From Paraspadella gotoi (taxonomy: Eukaryota > Chaetognatha), in contig CM119268.1 in NCBI GenBank assembly GCA_051294375.1, forward strand, positions 11,490,200 to 11,554,199: DNA of 64,000 nucleotides, written 5' to 3'. A program made the position numbers and the translations under genes. The notes under the pieces were generated by a model. The model worked only from the letters and a program-made list of their open reading frames with translations. It did not search any database and was not told where the DNA came from. Below, in pieces: positions 23,735-36,652 of the stretch (positions are counted from its first letter, which is position 1; each line of letters starts with the position of its first letter).

Positions 23735-24158
23735 AATACACGGATTTCAAATGGGAGTGAAATGAAAGGATCAGCGTTAAAAAAATTACAAAAGAACAAT
23801 GATCTGGCAAGAGCCTGTTGCCCAACTAAACCTTGAAATATATTAATAAGAATTTTTTTTTCATGCTTCCAAGACATTATACTAACTAATGAATTTAAAA
23901 TATTCACCTCAATTTTTTTTACGATAAGTTTAAAATTAAATTATCAAATAAAAGGGGGAAAAGGTTGCAAAAAAAAGCTGCTTTAAGGCAAGCGCACCAG
24001 TTGTTATAATGTAAAGTGTTAACAATTTGCTTTATAGTAGGAACATAAACGTCAGGGACTTTTCCAACTAATGAAACGAACAAATATTAATCACAGTCGG
24101 TCAGTTAAGAGTTATAAACAACTCTTTTAATTTCACTCCCATTTGAAATCCGTGTAAT
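23735..24158. mobile_element. MITE-like element with 26-bp terminal inverted repeats and AAT target duplication
   Basis: The left end from 23738 reads ACACGGATTTCAAATGGGAG and continues GTGAAAT-like. The right end (to 24155) is its exact reverse complement over 26 bases. AAT sits directly outside both ends (23735-23737, 24156-24158). The 418-bp interior is AT-rich and has no transposase frame. A 3-bp duplication fits PIF/Harbinger-type non-autonomous elements, but the superfamily is only a guess. Confidence 0.7.
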
Positions 24159-24285
24159 ACGAAGAACCAGAAGGAGGTCGACGATTATGATGACGAGGAA
24201 GATGATGATGATGTTGTATTAGTGAACAGCTGGAGCCCGAGTAAAACGGACCGAGAGATGTTTATCGAGCGAGGTAAACAAGCTG

Positions 24286-24289
<4 letters not shown>

Positions 24290-24332
<43 letters not shown>
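24290..24332. repeat. (GA)n microsatellite
   Basis: Clean GA tract of about 21 units, 130 bases right of the MITE-like element. Confidence 0.95.
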
Positions 24333-24335
<3 letters not shown>

Positions 24336-25491
24336 ATTATCGTGAAGGATAACAGACTTCCATCACGACTTAAAGTTAAAAGTTTTGAAGACAACCATGA
24401 TAAGTCATTTCATCCCAGATAAAATTCAGTTAAAGAAACGGTTCCTGACATTTCTTGCCGTGTGAAAAGCTCACCGCGAGTCGCTCCTTGATAACCGTAA
24501 TTCTCTCTCTCTCCTTCTCTTCCTTTCTTTCTCTCACAGTCCCTCCTATCTCTCGGCCACCCAGATACAAATGACCCAAAGAATGCGTCATGCAGATGAC
24601 CAATCCTGCAATTTCTGATCCTCTTTCTCGGTTGCTCTCTAATTGGCTGCTATATGGAAACTTTAGCTACGCATTAGCAACTTATTAGTATTATCTCATC
24701 GATAACGATTATGATAATATACAAGCCAACGATGCATTCATCAATGAATTAATGACAGTATTCTAGGGCACGAATTAGCCTAAAGATAAAAAAGGGTCCG
24801 TCATTGTATCAGTAATCGCTGCACTTTTTTAGTGACACAAATACATTGGTGTTTCGCACTCAAAGACTCAATTATTAAGATTGGAACGAAATATCAAAAT
24901 CATCAAAACAAAATTTTGTTTACCTTGAGTGCTCAATAACTTTATTTTTCGTTCTTGTACGAGAATGGAAAAGGGTACAAAAGGAAATACTGTAGCAAAG
25001 AGGTGAGTTACAATGACAAGAAAAAAAAAACCGTGACAGCTTTTTCACTGGGTGAGGGAGGCGAGAGAATACCAATTATTAGCAACGAAGACAATATCTG
25101 TGTGAAATAGCTGACGCGGTCTCAGAAACGCAATCCACAAATACATGTTCGGCCAGCGAAAAACATGTGGGTTGTAAAAAAAAAAAAAGAAAAAGCCTGT
25201 AACAATACCCTTGAATTATTCACTATAAATACACAGATATGACAAAAATGTGAGTTGTTATAATTTCAGTATAAATATTTCAAAAACTCGTTTCAAATTT
25301 TCAAATTTTTCAATTTAGATTGGTTTAAGAGTCAATAAAATTAATAATACTAAAAATGTTCAAACCAATACTGAGATGGATTGAAAACGTAGAAAACTTT
25401 CAAAAATCAATAAAGTTAAGTTTTTCATTTTTAAATTTAATACTGTTTTGAGTATAGAGATCATAACTCATAATTCAGCTACATAGTAGAT

Positions 25492-25494
<3 letters not shown>

Positions 25495-25554
<60 letters not shown>
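25495..25554. repeat. (GA)n microsatellite 3' of receptor 3
   Basis: Clean GA tract of 30 units, starting 24 bases beyond the stop codon of receptor 3, so probably in its 3' UTR. Confidence 0.95.
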
Positions 25555-25556
<2 letters not shown>

Positions 25557-25577
25557 TCCTTCTGAGCAAATTCCTTC

Positions 25578-28548
25578 TCACAAGTATGTTCTGCAATTTT
25601 CGTCGAGAGGGATCGCCTTGTCCTCGAAGGATCCGCTCTTGTCTTCCGCCAAGATCCTTTTGTCCTGCAAAGAGATCATCTTGTCCTGTCGCACCAAGAC
25701 TTGAATATCGACCACCAGGGGGAGAGGATCAGGTCTATCGTCCTCTTCGTCGATGAAGACGCTGACGTCGCCGTCGTAGGCGTCGTTCGAAGTTCCATCC
25801 GTGGCCACGTCGACGATGCCATTCAGATGTTCGTTCGAAGCGTCGCCTTCGTCTTTGTCTTCAACGCCGTTGACGAGGGGCGACGTTTCTCTGGAAACGT
25901 CGCGGGAAACGTCACGCGCGACACGAGGCGAATCGACGAAAGCGTCGCGTAGCAGAGCGTGAGACGTAAAGATGGGCGCGTCCTTCGTCGGACGCGACGA
26001 TCGATCGCGAGGTCGAGAATCAGAAGAACCGGAAATCCTTTCCAATTTCTCTTCACTTCCGCTTTCGATCTTCGCCCAGTCATCCGCGTCGTTAATGACG
26101 CCGCTGCCATCGTTCGACGGATCCGCACCTTCTTCTGTCGCGGCGCCTTCCTCGACGCATTCGGTGGCGCCGTAACTTCCCCCTGCGCCGGGATAATCGA
26201 TAATTGGCGCCTCCAGCGTCGACTTTTTTTTCGTTGTCGTCGTCGTCGTCGTCGAACTGGAACTGGATCGGCGCCGGAGTTTCGTCCGGATGGAAGACAA
26301 CGACAACCGACTGAACCGGCGCGCCTTGTCGACGACTCCGAGATCCTCCGGCGCGCCGACGCCGTCGTCGTCCTCGGCGGGGTCGATCTCTATGACCACG
26401 GCGCCGTTTACCGCGCCGGCTTCCGTCGGCTCCGTCACGTCGACGAAAAGCGGCGTCTCCATCGTTGGCCTTTCCGTTCCGGACTCGGGACTCGTCCCGC
26501 GCTCGAAGCTTCGACCCCACGGGTTCAGGCGGAGGAACTCCTTTGCCCACTTTCGGTCCAGCGGCTGGCGCGGCATCGGAGCGGCGGTTGCTGCGGTGTT
26601 TCGAGAGAGCGAGGGGGCTAGGGCGGGGTCGGGAAGAAGGAGATCACCGGCGTTGACGGGGCGTTGGAGGAAATCCTTGAAGGAGGGAAGATTTTCGCGG
26701 AGTTGACGAGGGCCTGGAGGAGAAAAGGTGAGGGGGTTATTGATAAAATAAAATTATTAAAAAAAGTTGAGTCTATGGCAACAGCTGTTGGCTTTGGGAG
26801 CTTCCGACCCTCAATGACACCTCCAGTCACTGGCGCGGTTACCCTAGGACGGTCTCGCTTTGCCAACGCAGAGGGAAGTCGTTAGGAATGTGCATGGAAC
26901 GGAACTGAGCCAATGGGATAGGCTGAACGAGGCAGGTTGTGAAGCAGTGTGAATATATCACCACATGTCCATCATCCTCACTCTGTTCACCTCTCCCGAC
27001 GCAAGGGTTGTCAGAGAGCGCTCCCCCGACCCCCAATTCCCCCTTCGCGGCGAGCGCTTCTTCGCTTGTGCTCCAGTGCTTCGTCAAGCATTGGGGCGAC
27101 GACTGCACGGCTCGAGAGGGAGTCGACGGCGAACCGGAGACGTCGAGGAAACCTCCGCTGCCGCGACGATCGCTTCCGCGGTGACCGCTTCCGCTTCGAC
27201 CGCAGCCTTAAAGAGAGAAAATATAAACGTTTTTTTAGTTTTTATAGAAAACAGACGAATTCACAGAATTTTACACAATGACTCCAAAAAATTAACGAAT
27301 TACTAATTAAAGTCTAACCAAAAGAATATCCCAAATCCATCCCCACCTTCGGATCTCGGCGGCGGCTCTAACCGCGCCGAGAGCGCCGGCGACGGCCGCG
27401 CCCCCTCTCTCTCGGCGTCGCCCCCATCGCCGGGCGCGCGAACGCCCGGCAGAGGAGTGACGGGCAGCGGAGGCAGAGGGCTTCGACTGCGGTGATGTCG
27501 ATAGGCGGCGGGAAGCCCGGCCATGTGCGCTCGCGCCACGGGCAACGGCGCCGGACGAGGCATCGGCCGCCGCCCGGCGTGATAGGGTCGGGCGCCGGGA
27601 ACGGAAGGCTTGAGGGACGAGGGGAGGAAGCGGCGACAAGGGTAGCATAGGAAGCTGGTAGAGGAGAGGGAGACAGTTTTAGTTTTGTTAAAAACGGACA
27701 AAATATAAAATCTTAACTTATACTTATATTTAAAGTTATAAATTTCAAAGACGAAAAAAAAAAATTCCTTTCTTTCTGACGTCGAGCTCACTTCGTCTAA
27801 TTCGCCAAAAGGGGAAGGAAGAGAATCATTATCACATTTCCGCTGTGAATTCACGTTCGCGACGACCTCTTCAATCACCCGCGGTGATCAAGACGAAGTC
27901 ATCACTCCTCCTCATCACTCGACGCGTCTAGACTGAAGACGAATTTTTTTCTACTTTTTTTTGGTGTTTTTTTTTTCTTTCGATTTCATCGCCTCTTCAG
28001 TCCCCACTATGTCCTCATCTCTCCGTCCCCTTTTCTCTCTTACCCCCAACCACCTCATCAAAAAGGGTCGTTTTTCCCTCGGTTCAATCTTAAAAGGTTA
28101 TAACCTCGCGTTGTCTCGAGAGTGACCCTGAATTGGACTCACATCGAGGAAAGTAATTGACATTCACAGCGGAGGCGTCCATCGCCTTTGTAACGTATCA
28201 CAAAACGGTGACTTCATTTCCTCTACATTTTTCCTGAGTGCATCAATTTTGAGAATGCTCATCTAGCTTTTACTCCTCAATTCGTAATAAAACTTTACCC
28301 GAAGAACGTGTGTCGGAACTTGTCCGAAACGATGACGTACAACAAAAAGTCCGTGGAGGGTTTGATGGCGTCCAAAAGGTAAGAGATCCAGCGGAAATAA
28401 TCCAGCGCGTCCGTGTCAATCCATTTGAATTCTGGGGAGAGAGAGAGAAAAAGTGACATTAGACGAAAGAGCATTCTTAACTCGTTTGAGTTTTCGCCTT
28501 TTTTTTTGCTGTCATTGTCGTGGTCTACGTTTTCTTCTTCTTCGTCCA

Positions 28549-28593
<45 letters not shown>

Positions 28594-28704
28594 TTTCGAA
28601 GTCAGCTTTCGTCGCTATAACTTCAAGTTCAACGGTTCAGATTCCATTCATCAAGTAGTTTCGCGTGGTTCGGTCAAGTTCAGAATAAATCACTAAGAAG
28701 AGAG

Positions 28705-28750
<46 letters not shown>

Positions 28751-31700
28751 AAGAGAGAGAGAGAGAGAGAGAAAGGAGCAGAAAGAGAAGACATAATATC
28801 GGGCGTAAAAATAGATATATTTCGTGAAGTTGTGGCGTCATAGAAAGAGGAAAAGGGGATGAGGCGTCCGGGAAATCCAATACCGCCTCGATAGGGTTTT
28901 ACGGGCGCGACTACAAAAATGAGAATAATAAGAGAACTTGGGGGTCGGGGGGGGGGGCTGAGAGCGTCGGAAGGGGGAGGTTGCTTATTTGCCTTGGCCT
29001 CTGGGGCGAATGAGGTGTGTCCGAATAAAGTTTGGCACATTTTTGGCACATTTAGTTATTAGTTTATTCTTCGAATGAGGAACTTGATTGATTGATGTAA
29101 AAAACTTTGTGATAACTAAATATTTCGATAATAATCGAATAAATATTTATAAGTTTTGCGAGTACATCTTGAATCAAATAGAAAATACATTGGCTCGATG
29201 GAACACACTACTCTCGTATGCGTGGGCGTTCCACGTGACGCGAGATTTAATATCCTGAGAGACCTTGCGGAAAAGTTATAAAGCGAATAAAGAGGAAGAA
29301 TCTGAAAACGAGGCTGGAATGCGAAAGAGATGAATTGACTGTAGGAAAGTAAACATTTCAACTGTAAACATTGGGTAAAACTGTGAACGGTGAATGTCGT
29401 AAAAGTTGTGAGAGAAAGAAGAATCGTGAATTATTGACTCCGCCTTCACCGGGAAAAGTGAACCTCACCGGATTCCGAAGAATCGAACGCCTCGAAATGG
29501 AAGCGTCACCCCCGAAAATGTACAACTACATCGGAAACGTCACGCTGGAAGCGACGAAAAACGTTACGCCCTTAATTATTTTCCCGGGAGTGTCACGCTT
29601 CGCTTCGTGTGACAACGGCGTCGCTTGAAAGACAAAAACCTCTACGGCTTCTCATGAATAAAAGAAGAAAGGGATGTAATGGAATGAGAGAGAAGAGAGG
29701 ATGAGAGTAGTAGAAGAGAAGAGAGGAAGAGAGAAGAGAGAGATGAGTAGAGAGAGACGAGAGACAGAGATGAGAGAGGAGAGAGAGGACGGAAGACAGA
29801 GGCGGGATGGGAGAGGGAAGAGAAGACGACGGAGAGGCGAGGGAGAAGGAGAGAAGAGAGACGAGAAAGGAAGGTGGAGAAGGAGGAGAGAGGGAGAAGA
29901 GAGAGACGAGGAGAAGATGGAGGATAGGAGAGAGAGAAGCGGGAAAGAGAGGAGGAGGGTGAAGAGAGATAGCAGCGGAAGAGGTGAGAGAATGGGATGG
30001 AGGACGAGGAGAAGAGTAGGAGAACGAGAGAGAGGAGCAAGAGAGAGGGAGAAAGAGGAAGAGAGAGAGAGAGAGGAGGAGAGAGCAAGAGAGAGTCCGG
30101 AGAGAGAGAGAGAGAGAGAAGAGACGAGAGGAGAGAGGGAGAGAGACAGAGATGAAGAGTCAGACGGAGAGAAGGGAGACGAGAAGAAGGTTTCGGGCCA
30201 TTTCCCGTAAAATGTTCCGCTCTTTTATATTCTTCGAAGCTTCAAAATTAAATCAACTCGTGAAATAAAAAAAATGTTTAAATCTTTAATCCACCAATAC
30301 TGTGAATCCACTAATCCACCAATCCACCAATAGTGTGAAATCGTTTTCAAACTACATTTAACGCGCGGTTTTGTAAAACGCTCAACGTGTTGTGCGGACG
30401 GTGTTTCGAATCTAGTACTTAATTTTCTGAGAAAGAGAAAAATGCTTCGTTTTTTGTTAATTAAATTAAATATTTTGTTAAATGATAAACATCTGTTAAT
30501 TTTAATTATTTTCTAAAGATCTCTCCATTTGAAATTCACGCGTAATCTCAACTGCTCTAACGATAGTCAATTTGCGAGTCTTGGGGTCGTCTTAACTTTT
30601 ACGATTTTATACAGGAGACTGTCTGTCTCTCTCTCTCTTTCTCTCTCTCCTCTCTCTCTCTCTCTNNNNNNNNNNNNNNNNNNNNNNNNNNNNNNNNNNN
30701 NNNNNNNNNNNNNNNNNNNNNNNNNNNNNNNNNNNNNNNNNNNNNNNNNNNNNNNNNNNNNNNNNNNNNNNNNNNNNNNNNNNNTCTCTCTCTCTCTCTC
30801 TCTTTTTCCAGCAAAGTGCAGATTTTGTTGTACAAAACAACTGGAAAAAAGAGAGTAAAAAAAAAGGGAAAGAACGAGGGACGATGCAGAAATTAGAAGC
30901 GGTGAGGATCTGCAGAGAAACAAGGACGAAGGCAGGGACGAGCAAATTGGAAGAATACGTGTAACAAAGATGAACGACAATGGAGGAAGATTGGAAGGAG
31001 AGAAATGAATAACAGGGAAAAGAAGATTAGAAAGAGATAAAGAAATGATAATGAGAAGAAGATTGGAAGGAGAAAAAGGAATGGGAAGGAGAAGGAGATT
31101 AGAAGGAGAGAAGGAAATGAAAATGAGAAGAAGATTAGAAGGAGAGAAAGGAATGAGAAGGAGAAGGAGAATAGAAGGAGAGAAGGAAATGATAAAGAGA
31201 AGGAGATTGGAAGGAGAGAAAGGAATGGGAAGGAGAAGGAGATTAGCAGGAGAGAAGGAAATGATAATGAGAACAAGATTGGAAGGAGAGAAAGGAATGA
31301 AAGGAGAAGGAGAATAGAAGGAGAGAAGGAAATGATAATGAGAAGGAGATTAGAAGTGGAGGAGTTAATCAAAATGAAAGATAATAATAAATATGAAAAT
31401 AGAAAAATTGCAAGGATTTGAAATCGAAAAGAAAAAGAAATGTATGTCAAAAGTCTCCATCTAGTTTCTCCCATTTTTTACCCTCGTGGTTATGTTAGGA
31501 TACCTTTTCAGAGGAATGGATAATCTTTAATATTTTAGGCAAGAAATATTGGAAACACTAAATCTAGATAAATGAAATAACAAAAAAATTATCATTTTTA
31601 GATAATTGAAAAAGAAAACATAAAAATAGCTAAAAGAAAAAAAGAAAAACTAAAGAAGAGCGAGAGATAACGGAAAGACATTTTTGTCAAACGAGGGATG

Positions 31701-32562
31701 AGTGAAGATTAAAGAGAATTTACCGGAAGACGGGTGGCGTCGATACGTCTCTCTCTCTCTCTCCTTCTCTTTCTCTCTCTCTCTCTCTTCATCTCTCTCT
31801 CTCTCTCTCTCTCTCTGCTCTCTCTCCCGTCTCTCTCTCTCTCTCTCATTCTCTCTCTGTTCTCTCTTTCTCTTTCTCTCTCTCTCGCTCTGACGATGGG
31901 TGGCATCAGAATGAGCATTGAAACGAGGTTTAGTCTTTGATGTTCTGCAAGATTCTCTCTCTCTCTCTCTATCTCTCTCTCACTCCCTCTCTTTCAATCC
32001 GTCATGGCGGCGTCCCACTAAGCTTTCATCTCCATGCTCCCCGTTTTCTTTGTGACTCTCGTTGCCACAAAATAAACGAGAGACGCGACAACTATCGCCG
32101 TCGTCATGGCAACAAAATGGGCCGTAGAGTCTATTCCAAAGTAAAAATACGCGGGCGTAGATTTTACTCTGGCTAAAGTTCGATGTCTTTGTATTTTTTT
32201 TTTTTCGTTCCGTTGTCATTGTTACAAAGATATCTCTCATGAACACTTAGTAAATATATGCAGTAAATTAAAGTTTCCCTTAAACTTCGTTACACAAAAA
32301 GTTAGCATTTTTTCTGTTTTATAAATCGTGACCCGAGTCCATTTTTGTTAAAACAGCGTCCTCACCAAGCGGCATCAGAGCGATTATATCCAAATTGATC
32401 CCTCGTGGCATTACGCTACGTGACGCCGCGTGAAATCACGTGACGTGTCGAGGTCACGATTTGGAGGAGAACGATCGAACCGAACAAGAGTTAAAGGTTT
32501 CGTGGAACTCGGTTTCGTCAAAAATGAAGAAGAGAAAGAAAAAGAGAGAAAAAAATAGGAAC

Positions 32563-32633
<71 letters not shown>

Positions 32634-33308
32634 AGAAAAGAATTCATTATACTATTGCAAATCTTCAATGGCTAAAACTTTCATCCACGGATCTGTTTTT
32701 CAACTTCCCTCCATCCTCCCGCCTTTTTCACTGATCCAGTTTCGCTTCTCAAAACCAGCCGACGTTTCTTGAATTCCGATCGCGAGGTAAACAAAACTCC
32801 TTGGCGCCCAAGGAAATAAATGGCGGGAAGAGGATGGGCGTGGCCTTTGTGGTTTCATGGTGCAGAAAATGAGGTAAAATGAGGAAGAAAAGAGTAAAGA
32901 GAGAGAGAAAAAAAAGACCAAAGAAAGAAAAAAGAAGGATTAAAAAAAAAGGAAAAAGGGAAGAAAAGATGAAAAAAAAAAGAAAAGTAAACAGAAAAGA
33001 ATGAAAAAAAAAGAACAGGGGGGGTGAACTAAATGGTAAAAAAAAAACGGAAGTCGGCCTTTTATCGTCTTTTACTCGACGAAGAGAAAGGATGAGAGAA
33101 AACAGTTTTTTAAAGGATTGCAGATAAAAATTAGAGTAGAAGGAAAGAAAAGGAAAAAAAATTGAAAAAAAGAAAGAGATAATAATAAAACTAAAAAAAA
33201 GAAGGAAAGAAATAAAAAATAAAAAAGGAAGCAAACATGCAAGCAAGCAAGCAAGCAAAGCAATGCAAGAAAAGAAAGAAAGAAAGAAAGAAAGAAAGGT
33301 AGAAAGAA

Positions 33309-33356
<48 letters not shown>

Positions 33357-34350
33357 AAAAATAGAAATCGTGGATGGTTAAAAACAACACAAATATGATT
33401 TATATGTTACATAAAATTCCCTCCTTTTCAGCTTGAAAAAAAAATATTCTAAAGAAGAGCTCAACTTCTCCTCTTCTCCATTTCTCGCAACTTAAGTATT
33501 ATATAAACAAAAAGCTACGTAACATACTACATAGGAGCCACGGAATATGATAAAATTAGACTCAAAGAATATTCATCACTGATTCTTGTCTGAAAAGTAA
33601 ATGTCATTCAATTCAGAGATTCATTCAGACTTTTCAACATGAATGAAAAATTCCTTAGACGATTTCATGTTGTATAAAATATCAAAACGAAAAAAAAATT
33701 TAGAAAGGAGAAGAGCGATCGATATGGATGCAATAGCCAACGAACTTTGACCTTTCATGGTGAGACTGACCTTGAAAGCACATTTATGTATAATAGTTTG
33801 GCCTATGTATCTGTATAAAACATATAAGTAAAAAACTTTGAATATTTTTCAGCTATGTAAACAAAGAAAGCGAAACCACAAAAATCCGATCCTTTACACT
33901 TTTCCTAAAATTTCTGAATACAAATTTTAAAAAAATTTAAAAGCTCAGTCGGTCATCGGTCTGAATGAAATTAATAACTAAATTATTGTATTTTTTTAAG
34001 GCGAACGACTTGACTATCGTCTCGATATTTTTTTCAAAGAAGAAAAGTCGATGGTGATTAAATTGCGTCTCGGATCGACTTAGCGTCGCGTCAAAAGACT
34101 CGAACACAAAATCCACTTTCAGAGGAAAAGAAAAGAAGCTGAAAGGAAAAGGAAAAAAAAGGGAAAAAAGGGAAAAAAGGGAAAAAAGGGAAAAAAATAA
34201 GGCGGTTGAAAAAGTGAAAAGAAGGAGAAATTCTTCGAGTAAAAAGAGGGCAGATAGTGGATTTTGAAAACTGGAGAGTGAAGATTCTTGAATCTGAACC
34301 TAGGTCAGCTTCGGTTTTTTATTTTGGGACACAAGTTTTTCGTCAAAAAT

Positions 34351-34408
<58 letters not shown>

Positions 34409-36559
34409 TCACCAATCACGTGCACCCAAATCGGCCACCGACTCTTTGCCCGATTCCGTCTCCGCTTTCGGCGATGGGCGGCGCCACTTAAGACGTCGAA
34501 GGAGAAGAAAAGGCGGCGCTGATAAATAAGGACTTTGGCGCAAAGAAAATTGGGAAAGAAGAAAACGCTGATAAAGTAGGGGGGAAAAACATGATAAGAA
34601 AAAAAAAGAAAGAAAAAAGAAAGAAATAAAGAAAGAAAGAATGAAAGAAAGATTGAAAGAATGAAAGAAAGAATTAAAGAATGAAAGAAAGAAAAAATGA
34701 AAGAAAGAAAGTAATAAGAAAGATAAAGAAAGAGAGGAAGAAAGAAAGATCGACAAGAAAGAAACGGAAGAAAGAGAGAAGTAAAGAAAAACAATTTTTA
34801 AAATAATAAGACTAATCAATAGACGTTTGATTAAACAACGACAAAGAAAATAGAGAAAGCAATAAGTAAAGTGGTCGTAGCTGGCTTTTGATTCTAGAGC
34901 GAGGAACCAAGATTTCAAGCTGATACGCCAACAAAAATGAAGTTGGCGAAGCAAATATTTAAAGATTTACTATCATTTTAATTAATTTTAATTTCAAGCT
35001 GATACGCCAACAAAAATGAAGTTGGCGAAGAAAATATTTAAAGATTTATTATCATTTTAATTAATTTTAATTTCAAGCTGATACGCCAACAAAAATGAAG
35101 TTGGCGAAGAAAATATTTAAAGATTTACTATCATTTTAATTAATTTTAATTTCAAGCTGATACGCCAACTAAAATGAAGTTGGCGAAGAAAATATTTAAA
35201 GATTTACTATCATTTTTAATCAATAAGGACACGTGGTTGTCTCTGCTATGCGTAAACAAAGATTACAAACCGTATATCAAATAAATTTAATCAATAAATG
35301 ATTTATATATATCACAAATAAATAAATCAATCAATCAATCCAAGAGCTAGATCTCTCTCCAACCCTTTAACGACCAATTTCTCCGCGCATTAACGACCTT
35401 AACGATCGAGATTCAACTGGACTCGAACTCGCCACCTTTAGAATCGCCTCGGGGTCAAAAAGTTCAAGACGCTCGACTTCGGCTCGACCTCTCGAGGATC
35501 CACCGACCCGAATTCGGGGTGGTTTTTGGACACAAACTTTACCTTTCGATCGCTGATGGAGGGGCGGGGGGGGTAATGGTTCGCCTCTATCGTCACGATT
35601 CGCACCATAGATCATCTTTGGCGTTGGCAATCGCTCTTCAACGCCCACCGCCTCCTACCTTTTCCCTTTCACCTCTCGCTTCCCGCCTTTTCGCCTCCGC
35701 GCCCTCTCTCCCATTAATTACCTTTGAGGCTTCGCAACGCCCAGAGACTTCGGCGGACGACGGCTGGGAGGATCAGGACGAGAAAGATGGTGATGTAGCA
35801 ACTGCGAGAAATGGGAATGAAAACTATGAGCGGAAGAAAAAGAGAAGAGAAGAAAATTGATTACTGTAGATTAAAACGGGAGGAAAGAAGGAAAGGAAAG
35901 GTGGAAAAAAAAAAGAGAAAAAGGAAGGAAAGAGAGAAAAGACAGAAAGGTTAGAAAAAGAAAAGAAATGAAGATGGAAAGAAACAAAAATAAGAAAGAA
36001 AAAAAAGGAAAAAAAATAAGGAAAGAAGAACAAAAACGCGAGCAAGGTTCCAATGTAATTGCTTCCGTTTACGTCCTGGATGACATAAGACACCTTGGCT
36101 GAGACATTAATGGCTAATTGAACGACATCTGTGGCGGAAAAAAAATGAGCTTTTAAAAAAAAAATGCAAATGGAATTTATCGCCTGAGAAAATGGGAACA
36201 AGATGAAAACTGAAGATGGAGGAAATTGATGAAAAGGGTTAACCGGAAAAAAATGAAAAGAAGAAATTTGAAAAAAAAAGGGAAAAAATAAACGATTCGG
36301 AAAGATTCTGTCTCATTGATAAAACATGGGGAAGGTTGCGTAAATTGAAAAGAGAGAAAGAGAGAGAGAGAGAGAAAGAGAGAAATCATCTGTTATAAAA
36401 GAAGATTTAAATCGAATTAAGTCGTTTGGGGAGAGATATAAAAAAAAAAAAAAAATAAGAAGAAGGCACGCCTACGCATTGGGAAAATCCCACCGGCCTC
36501 TAAGCGTCAAGCTTTAGGATTAAGAGAAATAGGGAGAGAAATTGAGAGAGAGAGAGAGA

Positions 36560-36652
<93 letters not shown>

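Larger units (their letters stand above)
22119..25577. other. Intergenic stretch between receptor 2 and receptor 3
   Basis: No coding exon recognised. Contains three CT/GA microsatellites and the MITE-like element at 23738-24155. The right end should include the 3' UTR of receptor 3. Confidence 0.55.

Noticed and set aside
25578-26576. 332-aa frame as an independent intronless gene
   Set aside because: The open frame continues upstream of that Met to an acceptor at 26714 and matches the phase of the receptor 3 exon chain, so it is the last exon of receptor 3.
29371-29628. 85-codon plus-strand frame with coding-like CG third positions
   Set aside because: No domain, no splice partner and no repeat explanation; too little to call a gene.
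29701-30210. 169-codon Arg/Glu-rich protein
   Set aside because: It lies wholly within a degenerate purine tract; composition explains the open frame.
31045-31317. Repetitive basic protein (RRRLEGEKEM repeats)
   Set aside because: Tandem purine minisatellite; open on both strands, no start context or splice support.
34409-34560. Minus-strand frame near 34.5 kb read as a receptor exon
   Set aside because: No frame gives a helix or motif, and phase does not match the TM6 or TM7 exons.
34916-35220. CRISPR-like array
   Set aside because: Units are fully repeated with no unique spacers, and the host is a eukaryote.
35367-35648. 93-codon frame containing AEVERLELFDPEA as a TM3-end-like exon
   Set aside because: Resembles the VER motif of receptors 1-2 only by chance; the preceding residues are charged, not a membrane helix.
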